A stretch of DNA of 64,000 nt from Diaporthe sp. PMI_573 (lineage: Eukaryota > Ascomycota > Sordariomycetes > Diaporthales > Diaporthaceae). The notes under the pieces were generated by a model that did not search any database, had not been told where the DNA came from, and saw only the letters and a list, made by a program, of their open reading frames with translations. Positions 39,739 through 51,579 of this stretch are shown one piece after another. Numbering within the stretch: the first letter of the stretch is position 1; each line of letters opens with the position of its first letter. A program made the position numbers and the translations under genes. The stretch covers positions 1-64,000 of the forward strand of contig JAJTUP010000073.1 of the NCBI GenBank assembly GCA_021399435.1, in the 5' to 3' direction.

Positions 39739-42700
39739 GACACTACGGCTAATCCAGCTTAATGTAAGGAAGCAGGGTGTAGTGCACGACAGCTTGATGA
39801 ACGACAAGGACATCCAGGACGCAACAGTGCTAGCCATCCAGGAACCTCAAGCACGAAGGATTCAGGGTCGACTCCTGACTACCCCTATGGGGCATCACAG
39901 ATGGATCAAGATGGTTCCGTCGACTTGGAGGGAAGGTAGATGGGCTATTCGGAGTATGCTCTGGGTGAATAAGGACGTGGAGGCGGAACAAGTGCCGATA
40001 CCATCACCGGACATGACAGCAGCGATCCTCAGGCTCCCTGGTCGACGGGTCTTGGTGGTGTCGGTCTATGTACCAAGGGAGGATTCCCAGGCCCTGCGGG
40101 GCACGTGCGACAACCTACGCAAAATAGTCATGGATGTAAGGCGGAACGCAGGCATGGTGGTGGACGTGGTAATTTCAGGGGACTTCAACCGGCACGACCA
40201 ACTGTGGGGAGGAGACGATGTGTCGTTGGTAAGGCAGGGTGAAGCGGATCGAATCATCGACCTCATGGACGAGCTGGCCTTGAACAGTCTGCTGCCACGG
40301 GGCACGAAGACATGGCACGGTGGAGACTACGACACGACCATCGACCTGGTACTAGCTTCTGCTGAGCTAGCAGACTCGGTAGTAAAATGTGCGGTCCACG
40401 GAGCGGAACACGGATCAGATCACCGCACAATCGAGACAGTCTTTGACACCTTGGTCCCGGTACCGAAGCAGCAAGAACGGCTTCTGCTCAAGAATGCACC
40501 CTGGAAGAAAATAAACACCAGGATTGCAACGGAATTGGGCGCAACCCCGTCTAGTGGCACAGTTCAGGAGCAGACCGATAGACTGATGTCAGTGGTTCTA
40601 GAGGCGGTAAACGCCTTGACACCAAAAGCGAGACCATCACCATACGCCAAGCGATGGTGGACAACCGACCTGACGCAACTGCGCCGAATATACACATACT
40701 GGAGAAATCGCGCCCGTGCCGAACGACGAGCGGGGCGACTTGTACTAGGCTTGGGAGAAACGGCGAAAGGGGCTGCGAAGCAATATCACGACGCTATCCG
40801 ACAACAAAAGAAGAAGCACTGGGACGAGTTCCTCGCAGACAACGGAAATATCTGGAGGGCTGCCAAGTACCTGAAGTCCGGCGACGATACAGCATTTGGA
40901 AAAGTACCACAGCTCGTCAAAGCGGACGGAACAGTCACCGCCGACAACAAGGAACAGGCAGAAGAACTTCTAACCAACTTCTTCCCTCCCTTGCCAGAGA
41001 GGATTGAAGAGGAAGGCCCCAGGCCGCAAAGAGCCCCCCTAGCGCTGCCTCCTATCACCATGGAAGAGGTGGAACGACAACTGTTCGCCGCAAAATCCTG
41101 GAAGGCGCCCGGCGAGGACGGCCTGCCTGCGGTAGTCTGGAAAGAGACGTGGCCAGTGGTCAAACACCATGTCCTCGCATTATTTCGAGCATCTCTAGCA
41201 GAGGAGACGCTGCCCGTCCAGTGGCGACACGCCAGGATCATACCACTTAAGAAGCCTGGCAAAGAGGATTATACAGTGGCTAAAGCCTGGAGACCAATCT
41301 CGCTTCTAGCAACGCTCGGCAAGGTGTTAGAATCGGTAGTCGCGGAAAGGATCTCTCACGCGGTCGAGACGTATGGGCTCCTCCCGACTAACCACTTCGG
41401 GGCCCGTAAACAGCGGTCTGCGGAACAAGCGCTCGTGCTGCTCCAAGAACAGATCTATACTGCCTGGCGAGGTCGAAAGATAGTCAGCCTGATCAGTTTT
41501 GATGTCAAAGGGGCCTACAACGGAGTCTGCAAGGAAAGACTTCTTCAGCGGATGAGGGCGCGAGGCATCCCAGAGGGACTGCTCCGATGGATAGAGGCAT
41601 TCTGCTCGGAGCGTACAGCAACGATCCAAGTTAACGGGCAGTCCTCTAAGGTTCAGAGCTTACCGCAGGCTGGTCTACCACAGGGCTCTCCCCTGTCTCC
41701 GATTCTATTCCTCTTCTTCAACGCAGACCTAGTGCAACGACGAATCGATAGTTATGGGGGTGCGATAGCCTTCATTGACGACTTCAACGCGTGGGTCACG
41801 GGACCCACGGCACGGAGCAACCGGGAAGGCATCGACGCCATTATCAAGAACGCCTTGGATTGGGAGAGAAGGAGCGGTGCAACATTCGAGGCTGATAAGA
41901 CAGCAATCATACACTTCACTCGCAATTTACACAAGACGGACGCGCTACCTTTCATCGTCAAGGGACAGACTGTCGAACCTCAGGACCATGTCAAAATCCT
42001 CGGAGTGGTTATGGATGCAAAGCTGAAGTTTAAACAACACATTTCGAGGGCTGCGTCCAAGGGCTTGGAGGCAGCAATGGAACTGCGGAGACTCCGAGGC
42101 CTGTCCCCATCCACGGCGCGGCAGCTGTTTACATGCACAGTCGCCCCGGTGGTAGGACTACGCCTCCAGTGTATGGATGCACGCATACAAGGACAAACTC
42201 GTGGGACCTATCAACAGGGTCCAGAGAATGGCGGCGCAAGCAATCGTGGGGACCTTCCTCACAGTGGCAACGAGTGTAGCAGAAGCGAGGCTCACATCGC
42301 CAGCGCACGAGACCGGTTCTGGAGACGGGCCACCAAGCTGTGGACCGACATTCACACCCTGCCAGATACCAATCCACTACGCAGAAACACGTCTCGAATG
42401 CAGGAAGTTTAGAAAACGACTACCGCTCGCCGCTATACCTAGGTAGGCAGATAGCACTGAAAGGCATAGCAATGGAGAAGTTAGAAATCATTAACCCGTT
42501 CACGCTATCGCCATAGGAGGAACGCATACAGACCATTACTGAGGACTTGACAGCGACGCAGTTAGCGGACAACTACAATGTGCGCATCGCCGTAAGCAGC
42601 TCAGCACGAAACGGCGTGGTGGGAATTGGGGGGGCTGTCTCGCTGCCCGCGTCCGTCTGTGGTAGCCCAAAGCTTGGGACCTTTTCCTCTACACTCGGCG

Positions 42701-43506
42701 CAAGATCGGAACAAAACCCATACTCCGGAGAGCTGGCAGCGACGGAGCGCGCTTTCAGCACGCTACCAACGCTCAGATCTAGCAGTATCGTGCTATCAAC
42801 GAACAACAAAGCGGCCGTTCTCACCCTTCGGCAACCTCGACAGCAGTCTGGCCAACAGCATACCCGCCACATCTATGAGGCTGTCGGAGAAATGCGCAAA
42901 CGCGGAAACATAGTGGCAATACGATGGCTCCCTGCGAGCGAAGGAGACAAGCTCCTAAAAATTGCCAAGGAAAACGCCAGAGAGGCCACTCATCCCGGTG
43001 CCACTCCAGAAGCAGGAACGCCCAGGATGCGGTCGACTACTCTCAACGTAGCTCGTTCCAAGACAGGCGCCAGCAAGCACCTTCCAGAAAAGGTTGGAAG
43101 TCACTCTAAGAGAGTCGACACAGCATTGCCAGGCAAACACACAACGCAACTCTATGACCGTCTAACATGGAAGGAGGCCACTGTGCTTGCTCAACTCAGA
43201 ACAGGCATGGCAAGACTCAACGCTTACCTCCACCGAATCGGGGTAGCCCCGTCAGAGCAGTGCGCATGTGGACAAGCAGCAGAGACAGTAAAACACTTCC
43301 TCTTCCGATGTAGAAAATGGACGGCGTACCGGATGGAGATGCTCCGGTGTACAAACACGCACAGAAGCAACATTTCTTTCTATCTAGGAGGAAAATCAGC
43401 ATCAGATAACAAAGACTGGTCTCCAAACTTAGAGGCCGTTCGGGCAACGATACGATTCGCAATAGCCACGGGCCGACTTGACGCAAACCAACCGTCGGGC
43501 AACTAA
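39731..43506 (+). pseudogene. LINE copy 1 ORF2, multiply frameshifted
   Basis: The ATG lies inside the last codons of ORF1. The endonuclease shows [13 protein letters not shown] and [13 protein letters not shown] shows [30 protein letters not shown] and the active site [10 protein letters not shown]. Frameshifts occur near 42150 and 42400, with stops between 42412 and 42547. The last open piece (42547-43506) holds the RNase H-like region and a CACGQAAETVKHFLFRC zinc motif. The RNase H-like region reads RIAVSSSARNG and STNNKAAV where catalytic Asp residues are expected. Confidence 0.8.
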
Positions 43507-43837
43507 AACACTTAACCGATCACCCACCACTCTCCGCCACCGAACCCACACCCATCACCTCGTGCCACGGACAGCAGGCACCGCTTCAGCCGCCGAGGAT
43601 AGGACGTTGAACACTTGGAGAATCGCCTCCAAGCCAGCCTACTACTAATCCTACTAACCCACGAGAACCCGAAGAGAAATGGCAGAAGAAGGCAAATAAG
43701 CTAGAATGGACTTTGCATGGGCTTTAAGGAGATCAAGGCATATCTTGGGAAATGTATGGTCAAATTGTTAATAGTTGCCCTTTCGGGTTAAGCCCGCCGG
43801 GCGGAATAAATTGTGTGTGTGTGTGTGTACAGTACAC

Positions 43838-44836
43838 AGGAACCCAAGACAACAGTCTGGACAGGAACATGTCTGCAGCATTTACAAATCCATCAGAAAG
43901 CTCAGAAAAGAAAACAACGTGATCACGGTAGTATGGCTACCGTCGGGTGAAGATGACGAGCTCTGGACACGCGCCAAACAAAAAGCCAAGGAAGCCACGC
44001 GACAGGGCACAGAGCCACAGACACAACTCCCCAGAGTAAGATCGACGACGCTCAACGTGGCACGCGCCAAGCGAGGCACCACCAGAAGTCTGCCAGATAA
44101 GGTTGGCAAGCATTCCAAGAAAGTCGACACAGCGTTACCAGGCAAACACACGCGACGTCTGTATGACAGGCTCTCCTGGAAAGAAGCTAGTATACTCGCG
44201 CAGCTCAGGACGGGTATGGCAAGATTGAACGCATATCTGTACCATATCGAAGCAGCATCGTCAGACCAGTGCGCATGCGGACAAGCGAGAGAGACCGTGG
44301 AACATTTCCTTTTTCGGTGCAGGCGTTGGACGATACACCGAACGCAGATGCTCCAGTGTACAGATACCCACAGAAGTAATATCTCCTTCTTCTTAGGAGG
44401 GAAAGCACCGTCAGATGGTACAAATTGGACTCCAAATATGGATGCCGTCCGCGCAACGATACGGTTCGCTATTGCCACGGGGCGACTCGACGCAGACTGA
44501 TCACAAGGAGGAACACCTCCATCCCATCACCACTAATCCGACAAACCTTAATCACCTCGTGTCATATACAGCAGGCACCGCTTCAGTCGCCGAAGATAGG
44601 ACACTGAACACTTGGAGAATCGCCTTCAAGTCGGCCTACTAACACCACTAACCCACGAGAATTCGCAGAGACATGGTAGATTGAGACAAGCTATAAGCTA
44701 GGAACAGATTGCATATGGGCTTAAGGAGGTCGGGATTCATTTTAGGACATGTATTTGCAGATTAGTAATAGTTGCCCTTTCGGCGCAAGCCGCCGCCGGG
44801 CGTCAATAAATTGTGTGTGTGTGTGTGTGTGTGTGT
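43838..44836 (+). mobile_element. LINE copy 2, 5'-truncated 3' end
   Basis: About 1 kb is nearly identical to 49415-50405 of copy 3, starting inside ORF2 (AGGAACCCA) and ending in AATAAATTG and a longer (GT)n tail. Its coding remnant runs to 44500 and includes the [17 protein letters not shown] motif. GT-repeat plus ACAGTACA flanks it on both sides, which looks like a target-site duplication built on a GT tract. Confidence 0.85.
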
Positions 44837-45026
44837 ACAGTACAGAATCACATAACGGCTTTCCTGTATGTTGCTTGTGTGTGTGTATACATACAACCAT
44901 TGAGCAGAAAAGGCCCTTTACTGTCTAAAAACTCTTGAATATTCAACCTTCTCGTTATTGATTTTCCTTTTCATCTTTTGGGATACAGTACCTGCTAACC
45001 GCTTGGAAATTTTGGTTTGGTGGCGG

Positions 45027-46328
45027 ATGTCTGGCGTGGTGAACCCCGCTTCATACGTCATGGGCCGCGAGTCTGACGCTTCGGGAGGGGGACATCACCG
45101 TCCCCAGCGCAAGAGAGCTAGAACGATGAGAGCGACGGAATCGGAGCAACAAGAGTGTGATATGGACTGGGAAGAGGGGGGGAGCAGTGAGGCGGTGTCG
45201 TATAACACCAGAAGCAAGAAGCGGGCTACGCCTAAGGCGGCCGACAAAATGCTCGAGGCGATCCAAGGCCTAAGGCAACTCCTGGAGCAGGACTTCAGCA
45301 GGAAAATGGAAACTATGAAGGCAGAGTTCCAATTTGAATTCGCAAAGCTTCGAGACCGAATGGCTGAGGAGGTCGCTAAAACGACAGCCCAGGTGGCACA
45401 AGAACTCTCGCAAGCGCGAGAGGAGCTTTCCCAAGTCCGCAACGAGTTAGAGTGCACCCGGCTCCAGCTGGACACCGCTGTGGGCGCTCAAGGAGCTTCG
45501 CCGGCCACCCGGTCATACGCCGAAGCCGCCAGTATGACGACGGTTAGCCCGACCTCTCCGACTTCCTCTCCAGTTCAGCAGGCCAGCCCGGACCCAATCT
45601 TTTGCACGATCGACATATCCAGGGTGCCTGAGGATCATGCCGCAGAAGCCACACCAACAGCGCTACGTAAGGCCATCGAACAAGAAATGAGAGCGTCCGG
45701 TACCCAACCCAGTTGGCGGTGTGTTGCGGTGACCCGGGACGCAAGAAATACCAACCGCATGAGGGTTAGAGCTAGGAACGAGGAAGAACTTAAGCGGATT
45801 AAGGATATTGTCGAGGCCAGGAAGGTGCCGGGCACGAGGGTCCTTCGTGACCAATTGTACCCAGTCAAGGTCGACAGCATTAACCGTACCGCCGTGCTCG
45901 ACCAGGAAGGCACGATCCTTCCTGGAGCACTGGAAGCCCTGGGTCAGGAGAACGAAGTTCAGATTGCTAAAATTGCATGGTTAAGTCGTAAAGATATTCC
46001 AAAGCCATACGGATCCATGGTGGTATACCTCACTAAAATCAGCGATGCTAGGAGACTACTACAGGAACGCTACTTCCACGCAGCGGGCGAGTCGGGTTCC
46101 ACCAGCTTCTTCGAAAGGCGAATCGGACCGATGCAATGCTACAACTGCCAAGAGCTCGGCCATAAAGCATTCTCATGCAGCAAGAACAGGGTATGTGCAA
46201 GGTGCGCTGCCGAAGGCCACCATCATAGCGAGTGCCAGACGCAGGTACCCAAGTGCGTACCATGTGGAGGACCACACGAGTCCTTTAGCAGAAACTGCCC
46301 GAAACTCCACCCTCCCCGGCGTGAGTAA
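45027..46328 (+). CDS. LINE ORF1p, gag-like nucleic-acid-binding protein, 433 aa
   Basis: The protein starts [20 protein letters not shown] and has a basic patch ([11 protein letters not shown]). A long coiled coil ([37 protein letters not shown]) suggests multimerisation. After a globular RNA-binding-like region it ends with three zinc knuckles: [28 protein letters not shown] and [15 protein letters not shown]. Non-LTR ORF1 proteins coat the element RNA. The ORF2 start codon lies one base after its TAA stop, suggesting translation by termination-reinitiation. Confidence 0.9.
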   Translation: MSGVVNPASYVMGRESDASGGGHHRPQRKRARTMRATESEQQECDMDWEEGGSSEAVSYNTRSKKRATPKAADKMLEAIQGLRQLLEQDFSRKMETMKAEFQFEFAKLRDRMAEEVAKTTAQVAQELSQAREELSQVRNELECTRLQLDTAVGAQGASPATRSYAEAASMTTVSPTSPTSSPVQQASPDPIFCTIDISRVPEDHAAEATPTALRKAIEQEMRASGTQPSWRCVAVTRDARNTNRMRVRARNEEELKRIKDIVEARKVPGTRVLRDQLYPVKVDSINRTAVLDQEGTILPGALEALGQENEVQIAKIAWLSRKDIPKPYGSMVVYLTKISDARRLLQERYFHAAGESGSTSFFERRIGPMQCYNCQELGHKAFSCSKNRVCARCAAEGHHHSECQTQVPKCVPCGGPHESFSRNCPKLHPPRRE

Positions 46329-46329
46329 G

Positions 46330-49300
46330 ATGTTCCAGGTGGTCCAACTTAATGTGAGGAAACAGGGCACAGTACACGACAGCTTGATGAATGATGCGGA
46401 AATCCAGAATGCAACGGTATTAGCTATCCAGGAGCCCCGGGCACGGAGAATCCAGGGCCGGCTTTTGACGACCCCTATGGGACACCACAAATGGACCAAG
46501 ATGGTCCCTACGACATGGAGGGAAGGCAGATGGGCGATTCGGAGCATGCTCTGGGTGAATAAGGACGTGGAGGCAGAGCAGGTGCGGATAGAGTCCCCGG
46601 ATATAACGGCAGCGGTGATAAGGCTCCCCGATCGGTGGGTCTTGGTGGCTTCAGTCTACGTACCAGGAGCAGATTCGCAGGCCCTGCGAGACACCTGCGA
46701 CCTTTTGCGAAAGGCCATCGCGAACGCAAGGCAAGCGGCAGGCACGGTGGTGGAGGTAGTGATCGCCGGAGACTTCAACCGTCACGATCAACTATGGGGT
46801 GGAGACGATGTATCTCTAGTGAGACAAGGCGAAGCAGATCTGATCATCGACCTGATGAACGAGTTTGCTCTCAGCAGTCTGCTTCGACGAGGCACGAAAA
46901 CATGGCATGACGGAGACTACGACACGACCATCGACCTGGTCCTAGCTTCCGAGGAGCTGACGGCATCAACGGTCAAATGTGCGATACACGAGACGGAACA
47001 CGGGTCCGACCATCGAGCGATTGAGACGGTCTTTGACATCTCGGTCCCAGTGCCGAAGCAGCAGGAGCGGCTCTTACTCAAGAACGCGCCCTGGAAGGAG
47101 ATAAACGCCAGGATAGCGAGCTCGCTAGGCGATGCCCCGCTGGAAGGCACAGTGCAGCAGAAAACGGACAAGTTGATGGCGGCGGTGCTGGAAGCGGTTC
47201 ATGCCTTGACACCGAAGGCGAGACCATCACCGTACACAAAGCGATGGTGGACGACCGACCTCACACAGCTGCGGCGAATATACACATTCTGGAGAAACCG
47301 CGCCCGGGCCCAGCGCCGAGCGGGGCGGACCAGAACGGACCTGGAAGAGACGGCAAGAGCAGCTGCGAAACAGTACCACGACGCTATCCGGCAACAGAAG
47401 AAGAAGCACTGGAACGAGTTCCTTGCAGACAACAACAACATCTGGAAGGCCGCCAAGTACCTGAAGTCTGGTGACGACACGGCGTTCGGGAAGGTGCCGC
47501 AACTAGTCAGAGCGGACGGAACAGCCACGACCGATCACAGGGAGCAGGCAGAAGAGTTGCTGGCTACGTTCTTCCCTCCCTTACGGAGCAACATCGACGA
47601 CGAAGGACCCAGGCCGCAAAGAGCTCCCGTAGCGATGCCCGCCATTACCATGGAAGAAGTGGAACGGCAGCTCTTTGCAGCAAAATCATGGAAGGCACCA
47701 GGAAACGACGGCCTACCCGGGATAGTCTGGAAAGAGGTCTGGCCATCGGTCAGGCACCACGTCCTGGCACTATTTCGAGCGTCCTTAGAAGAGGGGATGC
47801 TGCCTAGCCAGTGGAGACACGCAAAGATCATACCGCTCAAAAAGCCTGGCAAAGAGGAATACACAGTCGCAAAAGCCTGGAGACCGATCTCACTCCTGGC
47901 AACACTCGGCAAGGTTCTAGAATCGGTGGTCGCGGAGAGGATCTCACACGCGGTGGAGACGTATGGCCTTCTCCCAACCAATCATTTCGGAGCTCGCAAA
48001 CAACGATCGGCAGAGCAAGCGCTTTTGCTTCTGCAGGAGCAGATCTACACGGCCTGGCGGGGTCGAAAGGTCGTAAGCTTGGTCAGCTTCGATGTCAAAG
48101 GGGCCTACAACGGAGTCTGCAAGGAAAGACTGCTCCAGAGAATGAAGGCGCGAGGCATGCCAGAAAAGCTGCTTCGGTGGATAGAGGCATTCTGCTCGGA
48201 ACGCACGGCAACGATCCAAGTCAACGGACAATCCTCCGAGGTCCAAAGCTTACCACAGGCTGGTCTGCCTCAGGGCTCTCCCCTGTCCCCGATTCTGTTC
48301 CTCTTCTTCAATGCCGACTTGGTACAGCGGCGAATCGACAGTAATAGGGGAGCGATAGCATTCATTGATGACTTCACGGCGTGGGTCGCAGGAGCCACGG
48401 CACAAAGCAACCGGGAAGGCATCGAATCCATCATCGAAGACGCCCTAGACTGGGAGAGAAGAAGTGGTGCGACGTTCGAGGCGGAGAAGACAGCAATCAT
48501 ACACTTCACCCGCAAGTCGTACAAGACGGACTCTCAGCCATTTACCATCAAGGGACAAGTTGTACAACCTAAAGAGCACGTTAAGATCCTCGGCATGATC
48601 ATGGACACCAAGCTCAAGTACAAGGAACACATCGCGAGGGCAGCCTCTAAGGGCCTGGAAGCAGCAATGGAGCTCAGGCGGCTCAGAGGACTGTCCCCAG
48701 CAACGGCGCGACAGCTGTTCACATCGACAGTTGCCCCGGTGGTAGACTACGCCTCCAACGTCTGGATGCACAATTTCAAGGATAGGCTCATGGGACCCAT
48801 CAACAGGGTCCAAAGAGTAGGGGCGCAAGCAATCGTGGGAACGTTTCTCTCGGTGGCGACGAGCGTCGCCGAGGCGGAGGCTCACATCGCCCCCGCACAA
48901 GACCGCTTCTGGAGACGGGCAATCAAGCTGTGGACAGACATCCACACCCTGTCCGAAACCAATCCACTTCGCAGGAACACGTCTCGAATGAGAAAATTCA
49001 GAAAGCGACACCGCTCGCCACTATATCAGGTGGCAGACGCACTCAAAGAGATAGAGATGGAGGAGATGGAAACTATCAATCCGTTCACTCTGCCGCCGTG
49101 GGAGAAGAGGTTGCAAGCGGTTACCGACAAGGCAGCACCAAAGCCGCCAAACCCACGCCGGGCAGCACATATCGCCGTAGGCAGTTCGGCACGGAATGGT
49201 GTGGTTGGATTGGGCGGAGCAATCGAGACACGCAAACACGTCGGAGATGTCCCCACAGTTGAGAGTTTCTCCTCCACTCTAGGCCCAAGGACAGAACAGA

Positions 49301-50076
49301 ACCCATACGTCGGCGAACTAGCAGCAATGGCATACGCCCTTGAACGACTACCGCAGCGCAGATACCGCAGTATCACGCTTCTGACGAGAAACAAAGCAGC
49401 AGTGCTCACGCTCAGGAACCCACGACAACAGTCTGGACAGGAACATGTCTGCAGCATTTACAAATCCATCAGAAAGCTCAGAAGAGAAAACACCGTGATC
49501 ACGGTAGTATGGCTACCGGCGGGTGAAGATGACGAGCTCTGGATACGCGCCAAACAAAAAGCCAAGGAGGCCACACGACAGGGCACAGAGCCACAGACAC
49601 AACTCCCCAGAGTAAGATCGACGACGCTCAACGTGGCACGCGCCAAGCGAGGCACCACCAGAAGTCTGCCAGATAAGGTTGGCAGGCATTCCAAGAAAGT
49701 CGACACAGCGTTACCAGGCAAACACACGCGACGTCTGTATGACAGGCTCTCCTGGAAAGAAGCTAGTATACTCGCGCAGCTCAGGACGGGTATGGCAAGA
49801 TTGAACGCATATCTGTACCATATCGAAGCAGCATCGTCAGACCAGTGCGCATGCGGACAAGCGAGAGAGACCGTGGAACATTTCCTTTTTCGGTGCAGGC
49901 GTTGGACGATACACCGAACGCAGATGCTCCAGTGTACAGATACCCACAGAAGTAATATCTCCTTCTTCTTAGGAGGGAAAGCACCGTCAGATGGTACAAA
50001 TTGGACTCCAAATATGGATGCCGTCCGCGCAACGATACGGTTCGCTATTGCCACGGGGCGACTCGACGCAGACTGA
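46330..50076 (+). CDS. LINE ORF2p: endonuclease, reverse transcriptase, RNase H-like region, 1248 aa
   Basis: The start is [13 protein letters not shown], because ORF1 ends just before it; the frame is open further upstream only through overlap with ORF1. The apurinic-type endonuclease has [13 protein letters not shown] (residue about 148) and [13 protein letters not shown] contains [25 protein letters not shown] and FIDDF (about 678-682), a variant of the usual YxDD box with both Asp kept. The region at about 948-1060 has RNase H spacing but reads [22 protein letters not shown] and LLTRNKAAV, so only the Glu survives of the catalytic acids. A C-terminal CACG...HFLFRC zinc motif follows at about 1173. 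Confidence 0.9.
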   Translation: MFQVVQLNVRKQGTVHDSLMNDAEIQNATVLAIQEPRARRIQGRLLTTPMGHHKWTKMVPTTWREGRWAIRSMLWVNKDVEAEQVRIESPDITAAVIRLPDRWVLVASVYVPGADSQALRDTCDLLRKAIANARQAAGTVVEVVIAGDFNRHDQLWGGDDVSLVRQGEADLIIDLMNEFALSSLLRRGTKTWHDGDYDTTIDLVLASEELTASTVKCAIHETEHGSDHRAIETVFDISVPVPKQQERLLLKNAPWKEINARIASSLGDAPLEGTVQQKTDKLMAAVLEAVHALTPKARPSPYTKRWWTTDLTQLRRIYTFWRNRARAQRRAGRTRTDLEETARAAAKQYHDAIRQQKKKHWNEFLADNNNIWKAAKYLKSGDDTAFGKVPQLVRADGTATTDHREQAEELLATFFPPLRSNIDDEGPRPQRAPVAMPAITMEEVERQLFAAKSWKAPGNDGLPGIVWKEVWPSVRHHVLALFRASLEEGMLPSQWRHAKIIPLKKPGKEEYTVAKAWRPISLLATLGKVLESVVAERISHAVETYGLLPTNHFGARKQRSAEQALLLLQEQIYTAWRGRKVVSLVSFDVKGAYNGVCKERLLQRMKARGMPEKLLRWIEAFCSERTATIQVNGQSSEVQSLPQAGLPQGSPLSPILFLFFNADLVQRRIDSNRGAIAFIDDFTAWVAGATAQSNREGIESIIEDALDWERRSGATFEAEKTAIIHFTRKSYKTDSQPFTIKGQVVQPKEHVKILGMIMDTKLKYKEHIARAASKGLEAAMELRRLRGLSPATARQLFTSTVAPVVDYASNVWMHNFKDRLMGPINRVQRVGAQAIVGTFLSVATSVAEAEAHIAPAQDRFWRRAIKLWTDIHTLSETNPLRRNTSRMRKFRKRHRSPLYQVADALKEIEMEEMETINPFTLPPWEKRLQAVTDKAAPKPPNPRRAAHIAVGSSARNGVVGLGGAIETRKHVGDVPTVESFSSTLGPRTEQNPYVGELAAMAYALERLPQRRYRSITLLTRNKAAVLTLRNPRQQSGQEHVCSIYKSIRKLRRENTVITVVWLPAGEDDELWIRAKQKAKEATRQGTEPQTQLPRVRSTTLNVARAKRGTTRSLPDKVGRHSKKVDTALPGKHTRRLYDRLSWKEASILAQLRTGMARLNAYLYHIEAASSDQCACGQARETVEHFLFRCRRWTIHRTQMLQCTDTHRSNISFFLGGKAPSDGTNWTPNMDAVRATIRFAIATGRLDAD

Positions 50077-50404
50077 TCACAAGGAGGAACACCTCCATCC
50101 CATCACCACTAATCCGACAAACCTTAATCACCTCGTGTCATATACAGCAGGCACCGCTTCAGTCGCCGAAGATAGGACACTGAACACTTGGAGAATCGCC
50201 TTCAAGTCGGCCTACTAACACCACTAACCCACGAGAATTCGCAGAGACATGGTAGATTGAGACAAGCTATAAGCTAGGAACAGATTGCATATGGGCTTAA
50301 GGAGATCGGGATTCATTTTAGGACATGTATTTGCAGATTAGTAATAGTTGCCCTTTCGGCGCAAGCCGCCGCCGGGCGTCAATAAATTGTGTGTGTGTGT
50401 GTGT

Positions 50405-50867
50405 ATTCGCTTGAGATCCACAAGGAAACCGTCTACTTATGGCTAGCATACCTTTCCGATGCGTCGATCCATGCCGGCTCAGAAACCCCGCATGCAACCT
50501 TCCGAATGTGTCCAGACAACACAAATTACTGACGCTGGCCATCCAAGAGCAGCCAATCCCCGAGAGCTTTTGACACGAGGCTGAAAGTGGCGTGTGACTA
50601 GTGAACTGCTGCAGGTGTTGTGCGACCGGGAAGAAATAACTCATCGATTTTGCCGAAGTGCAGTATGTAGCACTCATCACTTTTCCTAGCTCCCCCGATG
50701 CTTATTCGTCCAGATAGGGAGTGCTCAGTTTTGGCGCTACCACAGATAGCCACGTATGCCTACAGCAGGTGATAGGCTTTAATTGAAAAGCAATGTCACT
50801 CTTGCAGTTAATGGACGAGTAAAATCGAGAAGTGTACATTCAAACACGGAAGCGCGGCAGGCGCAGC
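50405..50867. other. No gene recognised
   Basis: Flank of the LINE array. No coding or repeat structure is supported. Confidence 0.5.
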
Positions 50868-51237
50868 CTGGGGTATGTTCTGGATGGCCAAGTCGATCAT
50901 TGGCTTCACCGGCAGGATGGCTTGGGTGAAGTCACCCACTCCCTTTGTAATCTTCGACGCCTTGGCGACTTTCGCCTGGCCTTTGTACCAGCTCCTTCAT
51001 GACCCTCTGTCGCTCGCTCGGCGATCGCGGGTGGCCCGGCTCGGGGTTCGACGGGCAGGTCTGAAGGTGGGGCTTGCGATGCCGCGGCTGGTTGGTGAGC
51101 ATCGGCGACAGGCAGGCTGGGGGGGGGGCATGCTGCTCTGTCGCGTTGCGGGAACAAGCTTTCGTACCATGTTCCGCGTCTCCCTGCTTGGAGGGCTGGG
51201 CCTCTGCTGGCGTTCGTAAGCTTCGAGCAGACTGCAA
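50868..51237 (-). pseudogene. NLR N-terminal (NACHT-NTPase N-domain-like) fragment
   Basis: The minus strand reads SERQRVMKELVQ, then after a one-base shift AKVAKASKITKGVGDFTQAI and PMIDLAIQNIPQAAPAALP. This matches the end of the helical N-terminal domain of fungal NWD-type NACHT proteins, which typically closes with ...PQAALAWAG. The nucleotide-binding domain does not follow. The assignment rests on one conserved stretch. Confidence 0.4.
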
Positions 51238-51579
51238 TCAGGCGTTCAACTCAACATACCTGTAGGTTGCGTGAAGGACGGGTCCGGTGAGGCTGCACCA
51301 CGACCGATAAGGTTCTTCCCCCACCTCTTCAGCGACTTGCCAGCCCCTTCCCGAGGCATGGCTTTGACAAGGACACTTGGCGGGAAGAGGTGCTATCGCG
51401 GGAGCGGTGAAGGGAAGTCGACGGGATTATTCTGCGCGGTTTTCGCGGCATCGAAGCTGAAAGGTGCGGCTGGCTCGCTTGGCTGCCAACGGACGTCGAG
51501 ACGCTGTGGTGCAGCCATCGGAACGGGGCGAGTGCAAAGTCGTCGAGATGTGCTTGTGAACCCACCAACACGAATTCGT
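51238..51579. other. No gene recognised
   Basis: GC-rich flank between the NLR fragment and the APH-like gene. Nothing is supported. Confidence 0.4.

Larger units (their letters stand above)
38280..43829 (+). mobile_element. Tad1-type LINE, copy 1, decayed
   Basis: This is a full-length-like non-LTR element with an ORF1 (gag-like) and ORF2 (endonuclease-RT-RNase H-like), ending in AATAAATTG plus a (GT)n tail at about 43811-43828. Several frameshifts and stops interrupt both ORFs. The 5' limit is approximate: it is placed by similarity of its leader (CTTTTCATCTT...GGCAGATGTCTGG) with copy 3. Confidence 0.85.
44838..50404 (+). mobile_element. Tad1-type LINE, copy 3, full length with intact ORFs
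   Basis: The element is about 5.57 kb: a leader, ORF1 (45027-46328), ORF2 (46330-50076), and a 3' UTR with CCCTTTCGGCGCAAGCC and a terminal AATAAATTG(GT)n. Both ORFs are uninterrupted, so this is the best candidate for an active retroelement in the window. Its 5' end abuts the GT tail of copy 2. Confidence 0.9.

Noticed and set aside
46045..46329. Earlier ORF2 start in LINE copy 3
   Set aside because: This part overlaps the zinc-knuckle end of ORF1 in another frame. The conserved protein begins at [11 protein letters not shown], right after the ORF1 stop.
43882..50054. Two identical-looking 198-codon minus-strand frames (43882-44478 and 49458-50054)
   Set aside because: They are antisense to the LINE ORF2 C-terminus, which is duplicated in the truncated copy. 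The sense frame carries the known motifs.
50875..51219. Plus-strand 114-codon frame with hydrophobic segments
   Set aside because: The minus strand of the same stretch encodes the NLR N-domain-like motif; the plus frame is a GC-rich shadow.
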